Notes: generated by a model not told the origin, from the sequence alone. A DNA stretch of 42,631 bases from Eubacteriales bacterium (GCA_030527715.1 JAUNAF010000011.1:1-42631); one strand, 5' to 3'. Positions 6,696-15,151 are shown, numbered from the stretch's first letter. Program-made: numbers and translations.

Positions 6696-8354
6696 ATGTC
6701 TGAAAAGTATGTCATCGGTGTGGATTATGGTACTTTATCGGGAAGGGGTGTTCTGGTAAGGTGCAGTGACGGAAAGGTGCTTGCAGCAAAGGCGGAGGAG
6801 TACCGCCATGGGGTGATGGATCGATTCCTTCCCGATGGCACGACTGCTTTGCCGGATGCGTGGGCTCTGCAGTATCCGGCGGATTATCTGGAGGTTCTGG
6901 AGCATGTGATTCCGGAGCTGCTGCGCGAGAGCAGAATCGCAAAGACAGAGATCGTAGGCATGGGATTTGATTTTACATCCTGTACCATGCTGCCGATCGA
7001 TGAGGATGCTGTGCCGCTCAGCGAGAAGGAGGAGTTTCGAGACCACAGAAATGCCTATGCAAAACTCTGGAAGCATCATGGAGCACAGCGTCATGCTGAT
7101 ATCGTGAACCGTGTGCTGGAAGAGTCCGGAATGGCGGGAGAGGCACGCTTTGGAGGAAGGATCTCCTCAGAAGTGCTGATACCGAAGATCATGGAAATCC
7201 TGGAGGAGGATCCGCAGGTGTATGAGGCGGCAGATGAGTTGCTGGAGGCCGGAGACTGGGTGACCAGAGTGCTGACCGGATCACACCGCAGAAGCTGTTC
7301 TATGGCGGGATACAAGGCCTGGTGGGATCCGAAAAAAGGCTATCTGGAAAGCAGTGTCATGAAAAAACTCGCACCGGGTCTGGAACATGTCTCTGCAGAG
7401 AAGATGCCGGGAGAGATCTGCGCCATAGGTGAGGCAGTGGGACGCCTGTCTGAGGTCTGGGCAGAAAAGCTCGGTCTGCAGGAAGGGATGGTGATCGCAC
7501 CGACGATCATTGATTCTCATGCCGGTGTGCCGGGAGGCTGCCTGAGTAATGACCGTCAGGCGATGATGGTACTGGGAACCTCAAGTGTAGTACTGGCACT
7601 CAGCAGAAAGCCGTTTTCCGAGAAGGGAGTCTGCGGAGGTGTCAGGGATGCGATCGTTCCCGGATACTATGCTCTGGAATCCGGACTTGCCTGCGTCGGA
7701 GATCTGTTCGGCTGGTTTGTGGACCGGTTTGTACCGGCAGACTATGCAAAACAGGCAGAGACGCGCGGAATCAGTGTGCATGAACTGCTCAGTGAGAAGG
7801 CAGAGATGCTGCAGCCGGGTGAGAGCGGTGTGATGGCTCTGGACTGGTGGAATGGAAACAAGACACCGTACGTGGACGGCGGACTGACCGGTGAACTGAT
7901 CGGCATGACGCTGAATACCAAGCCGGAGGAGATCTACCGCGCACTGATCGAAGCGACCGCTTTTGGAACGAGACAGATCATGGAACTGTATGAGCAGGGA
8001 GGCGTAGCGCTGGAGGAGATCATTGCCAGCGGGGGAATCGCCATGAAAAATCCGATGCTGATGCAGATCTATGCAGATGTACTCGGAAAGACGATCCGTC
8101 TGGCAGCAAGCGATCAGGCAGCGGCGCTCGGATCGGCGATCTACGCATCGCTCTCAGCGGGTGTGTATGATTCCTACTGGGATGCAGTGCAGAATATGTC
8201 AGCAGTGCAGGAGAAAACTTATGTGCCGAATCCGGAAAATACGGAAACGTATCAGAAACTCTATGAGATCTACTGTGATCTCGGTGAGCTGATGGGTGAG
8301 GCAGAGAGCAGAGGAAGAACACTGCTGGCGAAGCTTCGCAGTATGAAGCGGTAA
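6696..8354 (+). CDS. araB: FGGY-family kinase, probably L-ribulokinase
   Basis: A 552-residue cytosolic sugar kinase that most resembles AraB, which phosphorylates L-ribulose to L-ribulose 5-phosphate in arabinose catabolism. The FGGY N-domain begins YVIGVDYGTLSGRGVLV, with the ATP phosphate-binding turn, and continues with GMGFDFTSCTMLPID, the counterpart of the AraB region GVDSTGSTPAPID. Next come FRDHRNAYAKLWKHH and FGGRISSEVLIPK, both AraB-like. The C-domain has MMVLGTSSVVLAL, DWWNGNKTPYVDGGLTG, and the adenine-binding stretch IIASGGIAMKNPMLMQIYADVLG. The start at 6696 follows AAGGGGG by five bases; an upstream ATG at 6621 lacks a ribosome site. araA and araD are not in the window, so the substrate rests on similarity only. 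Confidence 0.85.
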   Translation: MSEKYVIGVDYGTLSGRGVLVRCSDGKVLAAKAEEYRHGVMDRFLPDGTTALPDAWALQYPADYLEVLEHVIPELLRESRIAKTEIVGMGFDFTSCTMLPIDEDAVPLSEKEEFRDHRNAYAKLWKHHGAQRHADIVNRVLEESGMAGEARFGGRISSEVLIPKIMEILEEDPQVYEAADELLEAGDWVTRVLTGSHRRSCSMAGYKAWWDPKKGYLESSVMKKLAPGLEHVSAEKMPGEICAIGEAVGRLSEVWAEKLGLQEGMVIAPTIIDSHAGVPGGCLSNDRQAMMVLGTSSVVLALSRKPFSEKGVCGGVRDAIVPGYYALESGLACVGDLFGWFVDRFVPADYAKQAETRGISVHELLSEKAEMLQPGESGVMALDWWNGNKTPYVDGGLTGELIGMTLNTKPEEIYRALIEATAFGTRQIMELYEQGGVALEEIIASGGIAMKNPMLMQIYADVLGKTIRLAASDQAAALGSAIYASLSAGVYDSYWDAVQNMSAVQEKTYVPNPENTETYQKLYEIYCDLGELMGEAESRGRTLLAKLRSMKR

Positions 8355-8407
8355 AAAGCCGCATGGACAAGATCCTGGGGCAGGAAAAGAAAGGGGATAA
8401 ATAAGGT

Positions 8408-9016
8408 ATGAAAACAAATCTGAAAAAACTGATGATGTGTCTGATCATGGCAGTGATCATGATCAGTGCGGTTCCGTCAACAGCACTGCTCGGAGGAGCA
8501 GGCAGCATTCAGGCAGAGGCTGCAAAGAAGTCAAAAAGTCTTGAAAAAGAGGCGAAGATCTCTGTCGGTGAAATTCTGAAGCTGAAGATCAACAATACAA
8601 AGAACAAAGTTACATGGAAATCCAGCAAACCTGCTGTTGCGAAAGTGAACGCAAAGGGTCAGGTTGTCGGCAGAAAGGCAGGAAAGGCAACTATTACCGG
8701 AAAGGTTGACGGATATACCTTTATCTGGAAGGTGACTGTAAAGGGAGTCGACAATAGCAAGAAACTGATTTCCGTAGAGAAGAAATCACTGAAGTTTTCC
8801 GGAAAGACCACACTGAAGGTGACCTACCACGGAACCGGAACGATCTACTACAATATCAGAAACAGTGCGATCGTGAGTGCCAAATGGAAAAAATGGAACG
8901 GCAAAACCATAAATCTTGAGCTGACCGGCAAGGAAAAGGGAACTACGATGCTGACTCTTTACTGCAATCAGTGTAAAAATAAAGTACTTATCCCGGTAGA
9001 AGTTACCGGAAAATAA
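8408..9016 (+). CDS. Secreted protein with bacterial Ig-like (BIG2-type) domain
   Basis: A 202-residue exported protein of unknown role. Residues 1-39 form a long signal peptide (KKLMMCLIMAVIMISAVP core, ending near QAEAAKKS). Residues of about 50-112 match a BIG2 Ig-like fold: VGEILKLKINNTKNKVTWKS, followed by KPAVAKVNAKGQVVGRKAGK and ATITGKVDGYTFIWKVTV (quoted in pieces). The remaining half is lysine-rich and beta-prone with no sorting signal, so it is probably released or held by charge. It lies 53 bases after the araB-like gene with no terminator seen between, and it may be co-transcribed by accident of position. The start follows AAGGGG at a somewhat long spacing. Confidence 0.8.
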   Translation: MKTNLKKLMMCLIMAVIMISAVPSTALLGGAGSIQAEAAKKSKSLEKEAKISVGEILKLKINNTKNKVTWKSSKPAVAKVNAKGQVVGRKAGKATITGKVDGYTFIWKVTVKGVDNSKKLISVEKKSLKFSGKTTLKVTYHGTGTIYYNIRNSAIVSAKWKKWNGKTINLELTGKEKGTTMLTLYCNQCKNKVLIPVEVTGK

Positions 9017-9023
9017 ACACAGC

Positions 9024-9989
9024 TTAGTCTGAGGCGGGAGTCCTCTCGACTGAGATAAACAGCTGCATATCCGCAGGTAACTCTGCATGAAACTGAAAAC
9101 TGCCTCCTCTGGCCGGAAAACTGCCTGACAGCTCACTGCTGTGCAGAGCGGCGCGGCTCAGGGAAGGCAGTTTTTGACCATAGATGGGATCTCCGAGCAG
9201 CGGGTGACCGATCGCTGACATATGTACGCGGATCTGATGTGTCCTTCCGGTATGAAGATGGAGGGAAACCAGAGAATACGGAACCGGACACAACTCATTT
9301 GCCTCAAAGCTCTGCAGCACCCGGTAATCTGTTCTGGATGGAAGACCGTCCTCGCAGACCTGCATCAGATTCAGCTGTTCCTTTGACGGTGCGATCGGAA
9401 GATCAACCGTACCGGGAGCGGGGGCAGGGCAGCCGGTGACCAGTGCCAGATAATGGCGGGAGAGCTGACCGTGCGCACGGCTGTGCTCGAGGAAAGAAGC
9501 GGCATACTGATTTTTGGCAAACAGGATCAGTCCGCTGGTATCCTTGTCCAGACGTCCGATCGGACGGATGGTATGGGATTCCCGTTTTTCCATAAAATAA
9601 TGGGCGAGCGCGTTTGAGAGGGTGTCTGCATAGTGCCCGTGCGAAGGGTGGACGACCAGACCGGCTGGCTTGTTCAGCAGGATCAGATATTCATTCTCAA
9701 AGACGACATCCACCGGATGGTCGAAAGGGAGAAGATGGTCATGCACAGTGCGGCTGTCCTCCAGAAGCAGGCGCAGGAGATCACCCTTCTCCAGGATATA
9801 CTGAATATTTCGGCGCTGTCCATTGACACTGATGCCGGATGGGAGAAACTTCAGGCTGCGAAGCAGAGAGGCGGGAAAGGAGAGTTCCTTTTCGGCAAAT
9901 TTTCGAATCGTGTTTCCACTGTGAACTTCATCGATGCTGACGCAGAGAAAGAGGAACGGCGGCTTGTTTTCCACATAGAAGAGGGACAT
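9024..9989 (-). CDS. RluA-family pseudouridine synthase
   Basis: A 321-residue cytosolic enzyme converting specific uridines in rRNA (or tRNA) to pseudouridine. An N-terminal S4-like RNA-binding segment (residues of about 18-75, with FPASLLRSLKFLPSGISVNG) precedes the catalytic domain. The catalytic aspartate is D148 in IGRLDKDTSGLILFAK. Also visible are the family's LNKPAGLVVHPS and LHTGRTHQIRVHMSAIGHPLLGD regions (each quoted in part). It resembles the RluD-like proteins of Firmicutes, but the exact target uridine cannot be told. AAAGGAG precedes the ATG. It is convergent with the Ig-like gene, only seven bases apart, with no clear terminator. Its leader carries a nested hairpin at 10008-10048. 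Confidence 0.9.
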   Translation of the reverse strand: MSLFYVENKPPFLFLCVSIDEVHSGNTIRKFAEKELSFPASLLRSLKFLPSGISVNGQRRNIQYILEKGDLLRLLLEDSRTVHDHLLPFDHPVDVVFENEYLILLNKPAGLVVHPSHGHYADTLSNALAHYFMEKRESHTIRPIGRLDKDTSGLILFAKNQYAASFLEHSRAHGQLSRHYLALVTGCPAPAPGTVDLPIAPSKEQLNLMQVCEDGLPSRTDYRVLQSFEANELCPVPYSLVSLHLHTGRTHQIRVHMSAIGHPLLGDPIYGQKLPSLSRAALHSSELSGSFPARGGSFQFHAELPADMQLFISVERTPASD

Positions 9990-10007
9990 AGGGGGCTCCT
10001 TTCATAA

Positions 10008-10048
10008 AAGATTTTGCTCTTACAAGCGAGCTTGTCGATCAAAATCTT
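10008..10048 (-). promoter_or_regulatory. Nested leader hairpin before the RluA-family gene
   Basis: On the minus strand AAGATTTTG (10040-10048) pairs with CAAAATCTT (10008-10016), enclosing ACAAG/CTTGT around loop CTCG. A TTTTAT run follows directly, then the ribosome site. The geometry is terminator-like inside a 5' leader, so it may act as an attenuator. Confidence 0.45.
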
Positions 10049-10088
10049 CCAGAAATCGCATGGCGCTGAATAGTTACAAACTACAGAC

Positions 10089-10117
10089 ATTATAGCGGAA
10101 CTTGTGAAAAGACGCAA
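10089..10117 (-). promoter_or_regulatory. Predicted promoter of the RluA-family gene
   Basis: On the minus strand TTGCGT (10112-10117), 17-nt spacer, TATAAT (10089-10094). The leader to the ATG would be about 90 nt and would include the nested hairpin. Confidence 0.65.
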
Positions 10118-10168
10118 ACAGCAGATGTGGATAAGTTTGCAGAAGAACAGAAAAGGAGAGAAAAGAGG

Positions 10169-10618
10169 ATGACAGAAAAGAAAGATGGAAGCCGGCAGTT
10201 CTATGGATGGGAGCATGCTGTCTGCGAGGCGGTGTCGGAGGAGTTTCCGGGGATTCGGACGCCGAGAGATCTCTATGATATCCTGTGCAGCGTGTGGCAG
10301 GCAGATACCTGTGCGCCGAGAATGCGGGAGAGATGGACGGAAGAAAATCCTACACTGGGGCAGTGCTCTATCACAGGATTTCTGGTACAGGATATTTTCG
10401 GAGGAGAAGTCCGCGGGGTATTGAGACCGGGCGGAAATTATCACTGTTTTAACGTGGTCGGGGAGGCAGAGTTTGATCTGACAAGTGAACAGTTTGGAGA
10501 GGAGATCCTGGATTACACAAAATACCGCCTGCAGAGCAGAGAAGAGCATTTTTCAAAACAGGAAAAATATGAGAGATATCTTTTGCTCAGGAAACGATTG
10601 AAAGAAGCGTTATTGTAA
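10169..10618 (+). CDS. YunG-like protein of unknown function
   Basis: A 149-residue soluble protein resembling the YunG family of Firmicutes, whose function is not established. Recognisable stretches are LYDILCSVWQADTCAPRMR, ENPTLGQCSITGFLVQDIF, a glycine-rich turn and GNYHCFNVVGEAEFDLTSEQF (quoted separately). The conserved Cys and His residues (TLGQCS, NYHCFN) recall a cysteine-peptidase-like layout, but no activity is claimed. A charged helix ends the protein. The start at 10169 follows AGGAG at 10154-10158; an upstream GTG at 10127 has no ribosome site. The gene stands alone between a divergent pseudouridine synthase and a tRNA gene on the other strand. Confidence 0.7.
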   Translation: MTEKKDGSRQFYGWEHAVCEAVSEEFPGIRTPRDLYDILCSVWQADTCAPRMRERWTEENPTLGQCSITGFLVQDIFGGEVRGVLRPGGNYHCFNVVGEAEFDLTSEQFGEEILDYTKYRLQSREEHFSKQEKYERYLLLRKRLKEALL

Positions 10619-10701
10619 AATAATTATAAAAATAAAAACTAATTCAAAAAAATAATTGTTGAAAAATGTCAAAGACAGTGGTAGAATTTATTGATGTAAA
10701 G

Positions 10702-10733
10702 CAAAAAAGGAATCCTTAAAACTAAGGATTCCT
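10702..10733 (-). terminator. Terminator of tRNA-Arg(ACG)
   Basis: On the minus strand an 11-bp perfect stem (AGGAATCCTTA, 10723-10733, with 10708-10718) and a 4-nt loop is followed by TTTTTTGC. It lies just downstream of the tRNA. Confidence 0.85.
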
Positions 10734-10743
10734 AAAAAAGAAA

Positions 10744-10817
10744 CGTGCGCTAGAGGATTCGAACCCCCGACCTTTTGGTCCGTAGCCAAACGCTCTATCC
10801 AGCTGAGCTAAGCGCAC
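10744..10817 (-). tRNA. tRNA-Arg, anticodon ACG
   Basis: A 74-nt cloverleaf on the minus strand. Acceptor GTGCGCT pairs with AGCGCAC, with discriminator G. The D-arm is GCTC/GAGC. The anticodon stem TTTGG/CCAAA holds the 7-base loop CTACGGA, giving anticodon ACG (A34 normally becomes inosine, reading CGU/CGC/CGA). The T-arm is GGGGG-TTCGAAT-CCTCT-like. CCA is not encoded. A strong promoter and a terminator flank it, so it is a single-gene unit. Confidence 0.95.
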
Positions 10818-10839
10818 ATGTTCGTTTCGAACAGTGAGT

Positions 10840-10868
10840 ATAATAACGCATTACAAAATATTTGTCAA
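10840..10868 (-). promoter_or_regulatory. Strong promoter of tRNA-Arg(ACG)
   Basis: On the minus strand a perfect TTGACA (10863-10868), 17-nt spacer and TATTAT (10840-10845), 22 bases before the tRNA 5' end. Confidence 0.85.
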
Positions 10869-10914
10869 CAGTTTTTTTGAAAAAATTGATCTGAAATATT
10901 AAATGGAGAAAATT

Positions 10915-12108
10915 ATGAAAGATACACCTGCTGCAAATCGTATACATATTGGCTTTTTCGGAAGAAGAAATGCAGGAAAGTCCAGTCTGGTAAATGCTGT
11001 GACAGGACAGGATCTGGCGGTGGTCTCTGATATCAGAGGAACGACGACAGACCCGGTCTACAAGACGATGGAACTGCTGCCGATGGGACCGGTGATGATC
11101 ATCGATACCCCGGGCTACGATGATGAGGGCAGTCTCGGGGAGCTCAGAGTGCGCAAGACCAGACAGGTATTGAATAAAACAGATGTTGCGGTACTGGTCG
11201 TGGACAGCCAGGTGGGGATGACGTCGGTGGAGAAGGAACTTCTGCAGCTGATACAGGCGAAGGAGATCCCTTATCTGATTGCCTGGAACAAATGTGATCT
11301 GGCAGAAGCAGACATCAAAGACGGGGAGTCGTCGATGGCGGTCAGTGCCGAAAAGAAGATCCACATCCATGAGCTGAAGGAAGCGATCGCAGCACTGCAT
11401 AAGGAAGAGGATCAGTCCAGATGCCTGGTGGGAGATCTGGTACAGCCTCACGATGCCGTGATCCTGGTGACACCGATCGATTCTGCAGCTCCGAAGGGAC
11501 GGCTGATCCTTCCGCAGCAGCAGACGATCAGAGATCTTCTGAATGCGGGTGCACTGTCCATGGTAGTTACGGAGCGGGAGCTTGAGGCAGCTCTTGGCAG
11601 TCTTGCAGAACCTCCGACGATGGTGATCACGGACAGTCAGGCCTTCGCAAAAGTGTCTGCGCTGACCCCGGAAAACATACCGCTGACATCGTTCTCCATC
11701 CTCATGGCACGCTATAAGGGAGTGCTTGAACCGGCAGTCAGGGGAGCCGCCAGTATTCACAATCTGCAGGAGGGCGACACGGTTCTGATTTGTGAAGGAT
11801 GCACACATCACAGGCAGTGTGAGGATATAGGAACAGTAAAGTTGCCGAGACTTCTGGAAAAGTTTACCGGATGTCATTTACATTATGAGTTTACGTCAGG
11901 AACCGAATTCCCGGAGAAATTTGAGCAGTATCGCTTGATAATTCACTGCGGAGGTTGTATGATTACAGAGAGAGAAATGCGCTATCGAATGAAGTGCGCA
12001 CAGGATGCGGGAGTGCCGATGACAAACTACGGAACCGCCATTGCCTTTATGAATGGGATCCTGAAGAGAAGTCTTGGACTTTTCCCGGATCTTGAGAGGC
12101 TGGTATGA
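10915..12108 (+). CDS. hydF: [FeFe]-hydrogenase maturation GTPase HydF
   Basis: A 397-residue cytosolic scaffold on which the di-iron subcluster of the H-cluster is assembled before delivery to the hydrogenase. The N-terminal GTPase has G1 GRRNAGKSS (residues 16-24), the GTTTDPV switch, G3 DTPGYDD and G4 NKCD. A dimerisation region follows. The C-terminal iron-sulfur site shows the family's CxH ... HCxxC set as CTHH in EGCTHHRQC and HCGGCM. Start 10915 is preferred over ATG 10903 because GGAG at 10905-10908 is correctly spaced only for the former. It begins a cluster with an SseB-like gene (52 bases downstream) and hydG. HydE is not in the window. Confidence 0.95.
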   Translation: MKDTPAANRIHIGFFGRRNAGKSSLVNAVTGQDLAVVSDIRGTTTDPVYKTMELLPMGPVMIIDTPGYDDEGSLGELRVRKTRQVLNKTDVAVLVVDSQVGMTSVEKELLQLIQAKEIPYLIAWNKCDLAEADIKDGESSMAVSAEKKIHIHELKEAIAALHKEEDQSRCLVGDLVQPHDAVILVTPIDSAAPKGRLILPQQQTIRDLLNAGALSMVVTERELEAALGSLAEPPTMVITDSQAFAKVSALTPENIPLTSFSILMARYKGVLEPAVRGAASIHNLQEGDTVLICEGCTHHRQCEDIGTVKLPRLLEKFTGCHLHYEFTSGTEFPEKFEQYRLIIHCGGCMITEREMRYRMKCAQDAGVPMTNYGTAIAFMNGILKRSLGLFPDLERLV

Positions 12109-12160
12109 GAGAGATCGCAGAGATCCTGCATCAAAATAAAACAGAGAGGACTAAATTTTC

Positions 12161-13147
12161 ATGACTAAAGAGAGACAGGAAGAGCTGCTGAAGATGCTGA
12201 CTTCAGCAGATTTTAATGACGCAACATACGAGGGGCTGACCGCAGAGGAGACGATCATTCTGTGCAATTCCGCAAAGAACATGGCTGAGAAAAATGCCGA
12301 GCAGGAAAAGGTCGCTTTCTTTTTCGGTAAGAGAGAGGAGTATTTCAGACACCTGGTAAATCTTCGTATGCAGAAGCTTGAGGAGATGTTTGTTGTATTT
12401 TCAAAGGCAACGAACCTTCCGTTCGTATACTGCGATCCGGACAGCTGCAATGACCAGATCTGGCTGTTTACCTCAGAAAATCTGGCAAAGAGATGCGTGA
12501 TCGAGCAGCAGAAGGAGAAAAACGAACTGCTTCTGGTAAAACTTCTGAATAAAGACTTCCTGGGCTTCTACATGAGTCTGTTCAACATGGGTGTGAATGA
12601 ACTGGTGGTAGACCGCGGAGGCAACACGATCAATATCGAGCTGACCAGCCTGGTTCGCATGCCGGATATGAAGGATGTTCCGGAGGAGAAGCAGCCGATC
12701 AAAAACGCAGAGCTGGTTCTGACCTGCGCATACTTCGCACAGGAGCTTCGCAAACCGGTAGAAGACAAGGAGGCAGGCATTCCGCAGGAGCGTCGTGAAA
12801 CCTTAAAAGAGCTCGAGGAAGAGATGCTGGTAAACTTCAAGCGCGGTAAATTCATTCTTCCGGTGATCCTCCCGGAGAATGCCGATCAGGAGACAAAGCT
12901 GACTGCAAAGGATATCAGAATCCCGTTCATCAAGATCGGAAACGGCGATGCTTATCAGCCGATCTGTACCGATATCGGAGAGTTTAAGAAGTTTAACCGT
13001 GACGGAAAGCTCAAGGGTCTGAATGTTCCGTTTGACAAGCTTCCGGCGATGATCGCAAAGGATGTCAAAGGACTGATGCTGAATCCGGGAAGTCTGAGAA
13101 TGGCATTCCCGAGAGTACGTCTTACAGGAAAGGCAGAAGAGGCATAG
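12161..13147 (+). CDS. SseB-domain protein
   Basis: A 328-residue soluble protein with SseB-like character, most clearly in the C-terminal half: FILPVILPE, YQPICTDIGEFKKFN, KLPAMIAKDVKGLMLNPGS and FPRVRL. An N-terminal helical region (residues of about 1-85) and a middle SseB-like half (VVDRGGNTINIELTSL) precede it. SseB-like domains are widespread with poorly defined functions in Firmicutes, and no catalytic residue is evident. It has a good ribosome site (AGAGAGGAC) and lies between two hydrogenase maturation genes, so it is probably co-transcribed with them. Whether it has any role in maturation is unknown. Confidence 0.75.
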   Translation: MTKERQEELLKMLTSADFNDATYEGLTAEETIILCNSAKNMAEKNAEQEKVAFFFGKREEYFRHLVNLRMQKLEEMFVVFSKATNLPFVYCDPDSCNDQIWLFTSENLAKRCVIEQQKEKNELLLVKLLNKDFLGFYMSLFNMGVNELVVDRGGNTINIELTSLVRMPDMKDVPEEKQPIKNAELVLTCAYFAQELRKPVEDKEAGIPQERRETLKELEEEMLVNFKRGKFILPVILPENADQETKLTAKDIRIPFIKIGNGDAYQPICTDIGEFKKFNRDGKLKGLNVPFDKLPAMIAKDVKGLMLNPGSLRMAFPRVRLTGKAEEA

Positions 13148-13216
13148 AACAGGGGTACTGTTCAAATATCGTGTATTTAAGCCGGGGCAGGTTCAACGGG
13201 GGTACCTGACCCCGGC
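13147..13216 (+). promoter_or_regulatory. Two intercistronic hairpins before hydG
   Basis: GAACAG 13147-13152 pairs with CTGTTC 13158-13163. A larger GC-rich hairpin joins GCCGGGGCAGGT (13181-13192) to ACCTGACCCCGGC (13204-13216) with one bulge. No T-run follows, so these look like mRNA processing or stability elements rather than terminators. Confidence 0.5.
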
Positions 13217-13246
13217 ATAAAAATATGTAGAAAAGGGGAAGGAATC

Positions 13247-14665
13247 ATGTATAATCCAAAATCACTGAAGGCTGAAGAGTTTATCAGCCATGAAGAAATC
13301 CTCGACACACTACGCTATGCCGAAGAGAACAAAAGAAATGCAGAACTGATCCAGTCCATTATTGACAAGGCGAAGGAGCGCAAGGGTCTTTCGCACAGAG
13401 AGGCGGCGGTGCTTCTGGACTGTGAGCTGGAGGACAAAAACCAGCAGGTCTATGCGCTTGCAGAGCAGATCAAAAAAGACTTTTACGGAAATCGAATCGT
13501 AATGTTCGCACCGCTGTATCTGTCCAACTACTGCATCAACAGCTGTGTCTACTGTCCGTATCACAGACAGAATAAGCACATTGCCCGTAAGAAACTGACC
13601 CAGGAGGAGATCCGCAAAGAGGTCATCGCTCTGCAGGATATGGGACACAAGCGTCTGGCGCTGGAGACCGGAGAGGATCCGATCAACAATCCGATCGAGT
13701 ATGTTCTGGAAAGTATCAAGACGATTTACAGCATCAAGCATAAAAACGGTGCGATCCGCCGTGTCAATGTGAATATTGCAGCAACGACTGTGGAAAACTA
13801 TCGCAAGCTGAAAGAGGCGGGCATCGGCACCTACATTCTGTTTCAGGAGACCTACCATAAGGAGAGCTATGAGAAGCTTCATCCGGCAGGACCGAAGCAT
13901 GACTATGCTTACCATACAGAGGCGATGGACCGTGCGATGGAGGGCGGCATCGATGATGTCGGTATCGGCGTTCTCTTCGGACTGGAGCTCTATCGCTATG
14001 AGTTTGCCGGCCTGCTGATGCATGCAGAACATCTGGAGGCAGTGCATGGTGTCGGACCGCACACGATCAGCGTACCGCGTATCCGCCATGCAGATGATAT
14101 TGATGCGGAGAGCTTTGACAACGGCATCAGCGATGATACCTTCGCGAAGATCGTTGCCTGCATCCGTGTCGCAGTTCCGTACACCGGCATGATCATTTCA
14201 ACCAGAGAGAGCCAGGCCTGTCGTGAGAGAGTCCTGCATCTTGGCGTATCCCAGATCAGCGGAGGTTCCCGCACCAGCGTCGGCGGTTATGTGGAAAAAG
14301 AGCCGGAGGAGGAGAATTCCGCTCAGTTCGATGTCAGCGACCAGAGATCACTGGACGAGGTGGTAAACTGGCTGATGAGACTCGGCTACATCCCGAGCTT
14401 CTGTACCGCCTGCTACCGTGAAGGACGTACCGGAGACCGGTTTATGAGTCTGTGCAAGAGCGGACAGATCCAGAACTGCTGTCATCCGAATGCACTGATG
14501 ACCTTAAAGGAATATCTGCTGGACTATGCGTCTGAGGATACCAGAAAGATCGGTGAAGAGCTGATCGCTAGAGAGATCGAGAAGGTGCCGAGAGAGAAGA
14601 CAAAAGAGATCGCAAAGAGAAATCTGAAGGAGATCGAGGAAGGAAAGAGAGACTTCAGATTCTAA
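13247..14665 (+). CDS. hydG: [FeFe]-hydrogenase radical SAM maturase HydG
   Basis: A 472-residue radical SAM enzyme that cleaves tyrosine and makes the CO and cyanide ligands of the hydrogenase H-cluster. The radical SAM cluster motif CINSCVYC is at residues 96-103 (CX3CX2C). The C-terminal auxiliary-cluster motif CX2CX22C is present (CTACYREGRTGD to the second C of NCC); it distinguishes HydG from its paralogue ThiH. The length and the TIM-barrel motifs ALETGEDP and GIGVLFGLE fit the family. GGGGAAGGA precedes the ATG. With hydF it makes two of the three maturases; HydE and the hydrogenase must lie elsewhere. A strong terminator follows. Confidence 0.97.
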   Translation: MYNPKSLKAEEFISHEEILDTLRYAEENKRNAELIQSIIDKAKERKGLSHREAAVLLDCELEDKNQQVYALAEQIKKDFYGNRIVMFAPLYLSNYCINSCVYCPYHRQNKHIARKKLTQEEIRKEVIALQDMGHKRLALETGEDPINNPIEYVLESIKTIYSIKHKNGAIRRVNVNIAATTVENYRKLKEAGIGTYILFQETYHKESYEKLHPAGPKHDYAYHTEAMDRAMEGGIDDVGIGVLFGLELYRYEFAGLLMHAEHLEAVHGVGPHTISVPRIRHADDIDAESFDNGISDDTFAKIVACIRVAVPYTGMIISTRESQACRERVLHLGVSQISGGSRTSVGGYVEKEPEEENSAQFDVSDQRSLDEVVNWLMRLGYIPSFCTACYREGRTGDRFMSLCKSGQIQNCCHPNALMTLKEYLLDYASEDTRKIGEELIAREIEKVPREKTKEIAKRNLKEIEEGKRDFRF

Positions 14666-14698
14666 ATGTGAATAGGGGCTGTGAAGAATTGGCCTGTG

Positions 14699-14762
14699 AT
14701 ACTCCCTTCTGGGCAGACAAGTGAAAGAATAAAACACTTGATACCCGGAAGGGAGTATTTTT
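14699..14762 (+). terminator. Terminator after hydG
   Basis: An 11-bp stem (ATACTCCCTTC 14699-14709 with 14748-14758), with a second inner helix, is followed by TTTTT. Confidence 0.85.
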
Positions 14763-14821
14763 GATGCCGCTCCATGGAAGCAATATGGATGTGCCGGATA
14801 TGTTGAGACGCAGATTCCGGG

Positions 14822-15124
14822 TTACGGAAAAAAACAGGAAAAATAGAAGATAAATCCGTAAAACAGGTGGTTCGAATGATCTGACTAAGCTTGTTGGACT
14901 ATGATTTACGGAAGTAAAAGCAAATCAAAGGTATATTTTACCGTAAATTATATGTGATGGACTCAAATCTTTCATAAAAAGAAGAGGAATCTGCTTGATT
15001 TTACGGAAAAAACATCTGGCAATAGAAATGTTTTCCGTAAATCTCGATATTCAATCAGATACTGAGATGGAAAACATAAAATTTTACGGATGAATTAAAC
15101 AAATAGAGAAGATTTTACCGTAAT
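14822..15124. repeat. Array of four 40-nt inverted repeats (TTACGG-N28-CCGTAA)
   Basis: The 540-base gap after hydG holds no gene but four spaced imperfect palindromes: 14822-14861, 14904-14948, 14997-15043 and 15081-15124. Each has TTACGG on the left and CCGTAA on the right, 28 or 29 bases apart. Flanks often extend the arms (ATTTACGG/CCGTAAAT in unit 2; GATTTTACGGAAAA/TTTTCCGTAAATC in unit 3). The interior is A-rich on the left, with AATAGA shared by units 1, 3 and 4. Start-to-start distances are 84, 95 and 83 bases. The array is fenced by terminators on both sides. I know no family that it matches. Confidence 0.75.
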
Positions 15125-15151
15125 CCATAGTTTGTAAGCCTTTAGACAAAG

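Noticed and set aside
10815-10844. Plus-strand TATAAT at 10839-10844 as a hydF promoter
   Set aside because: No -35 lies at the right distance and the bases coincide with the -10 of the strong minus-strand tRNA promoter. No convincing hydF promoter was found.
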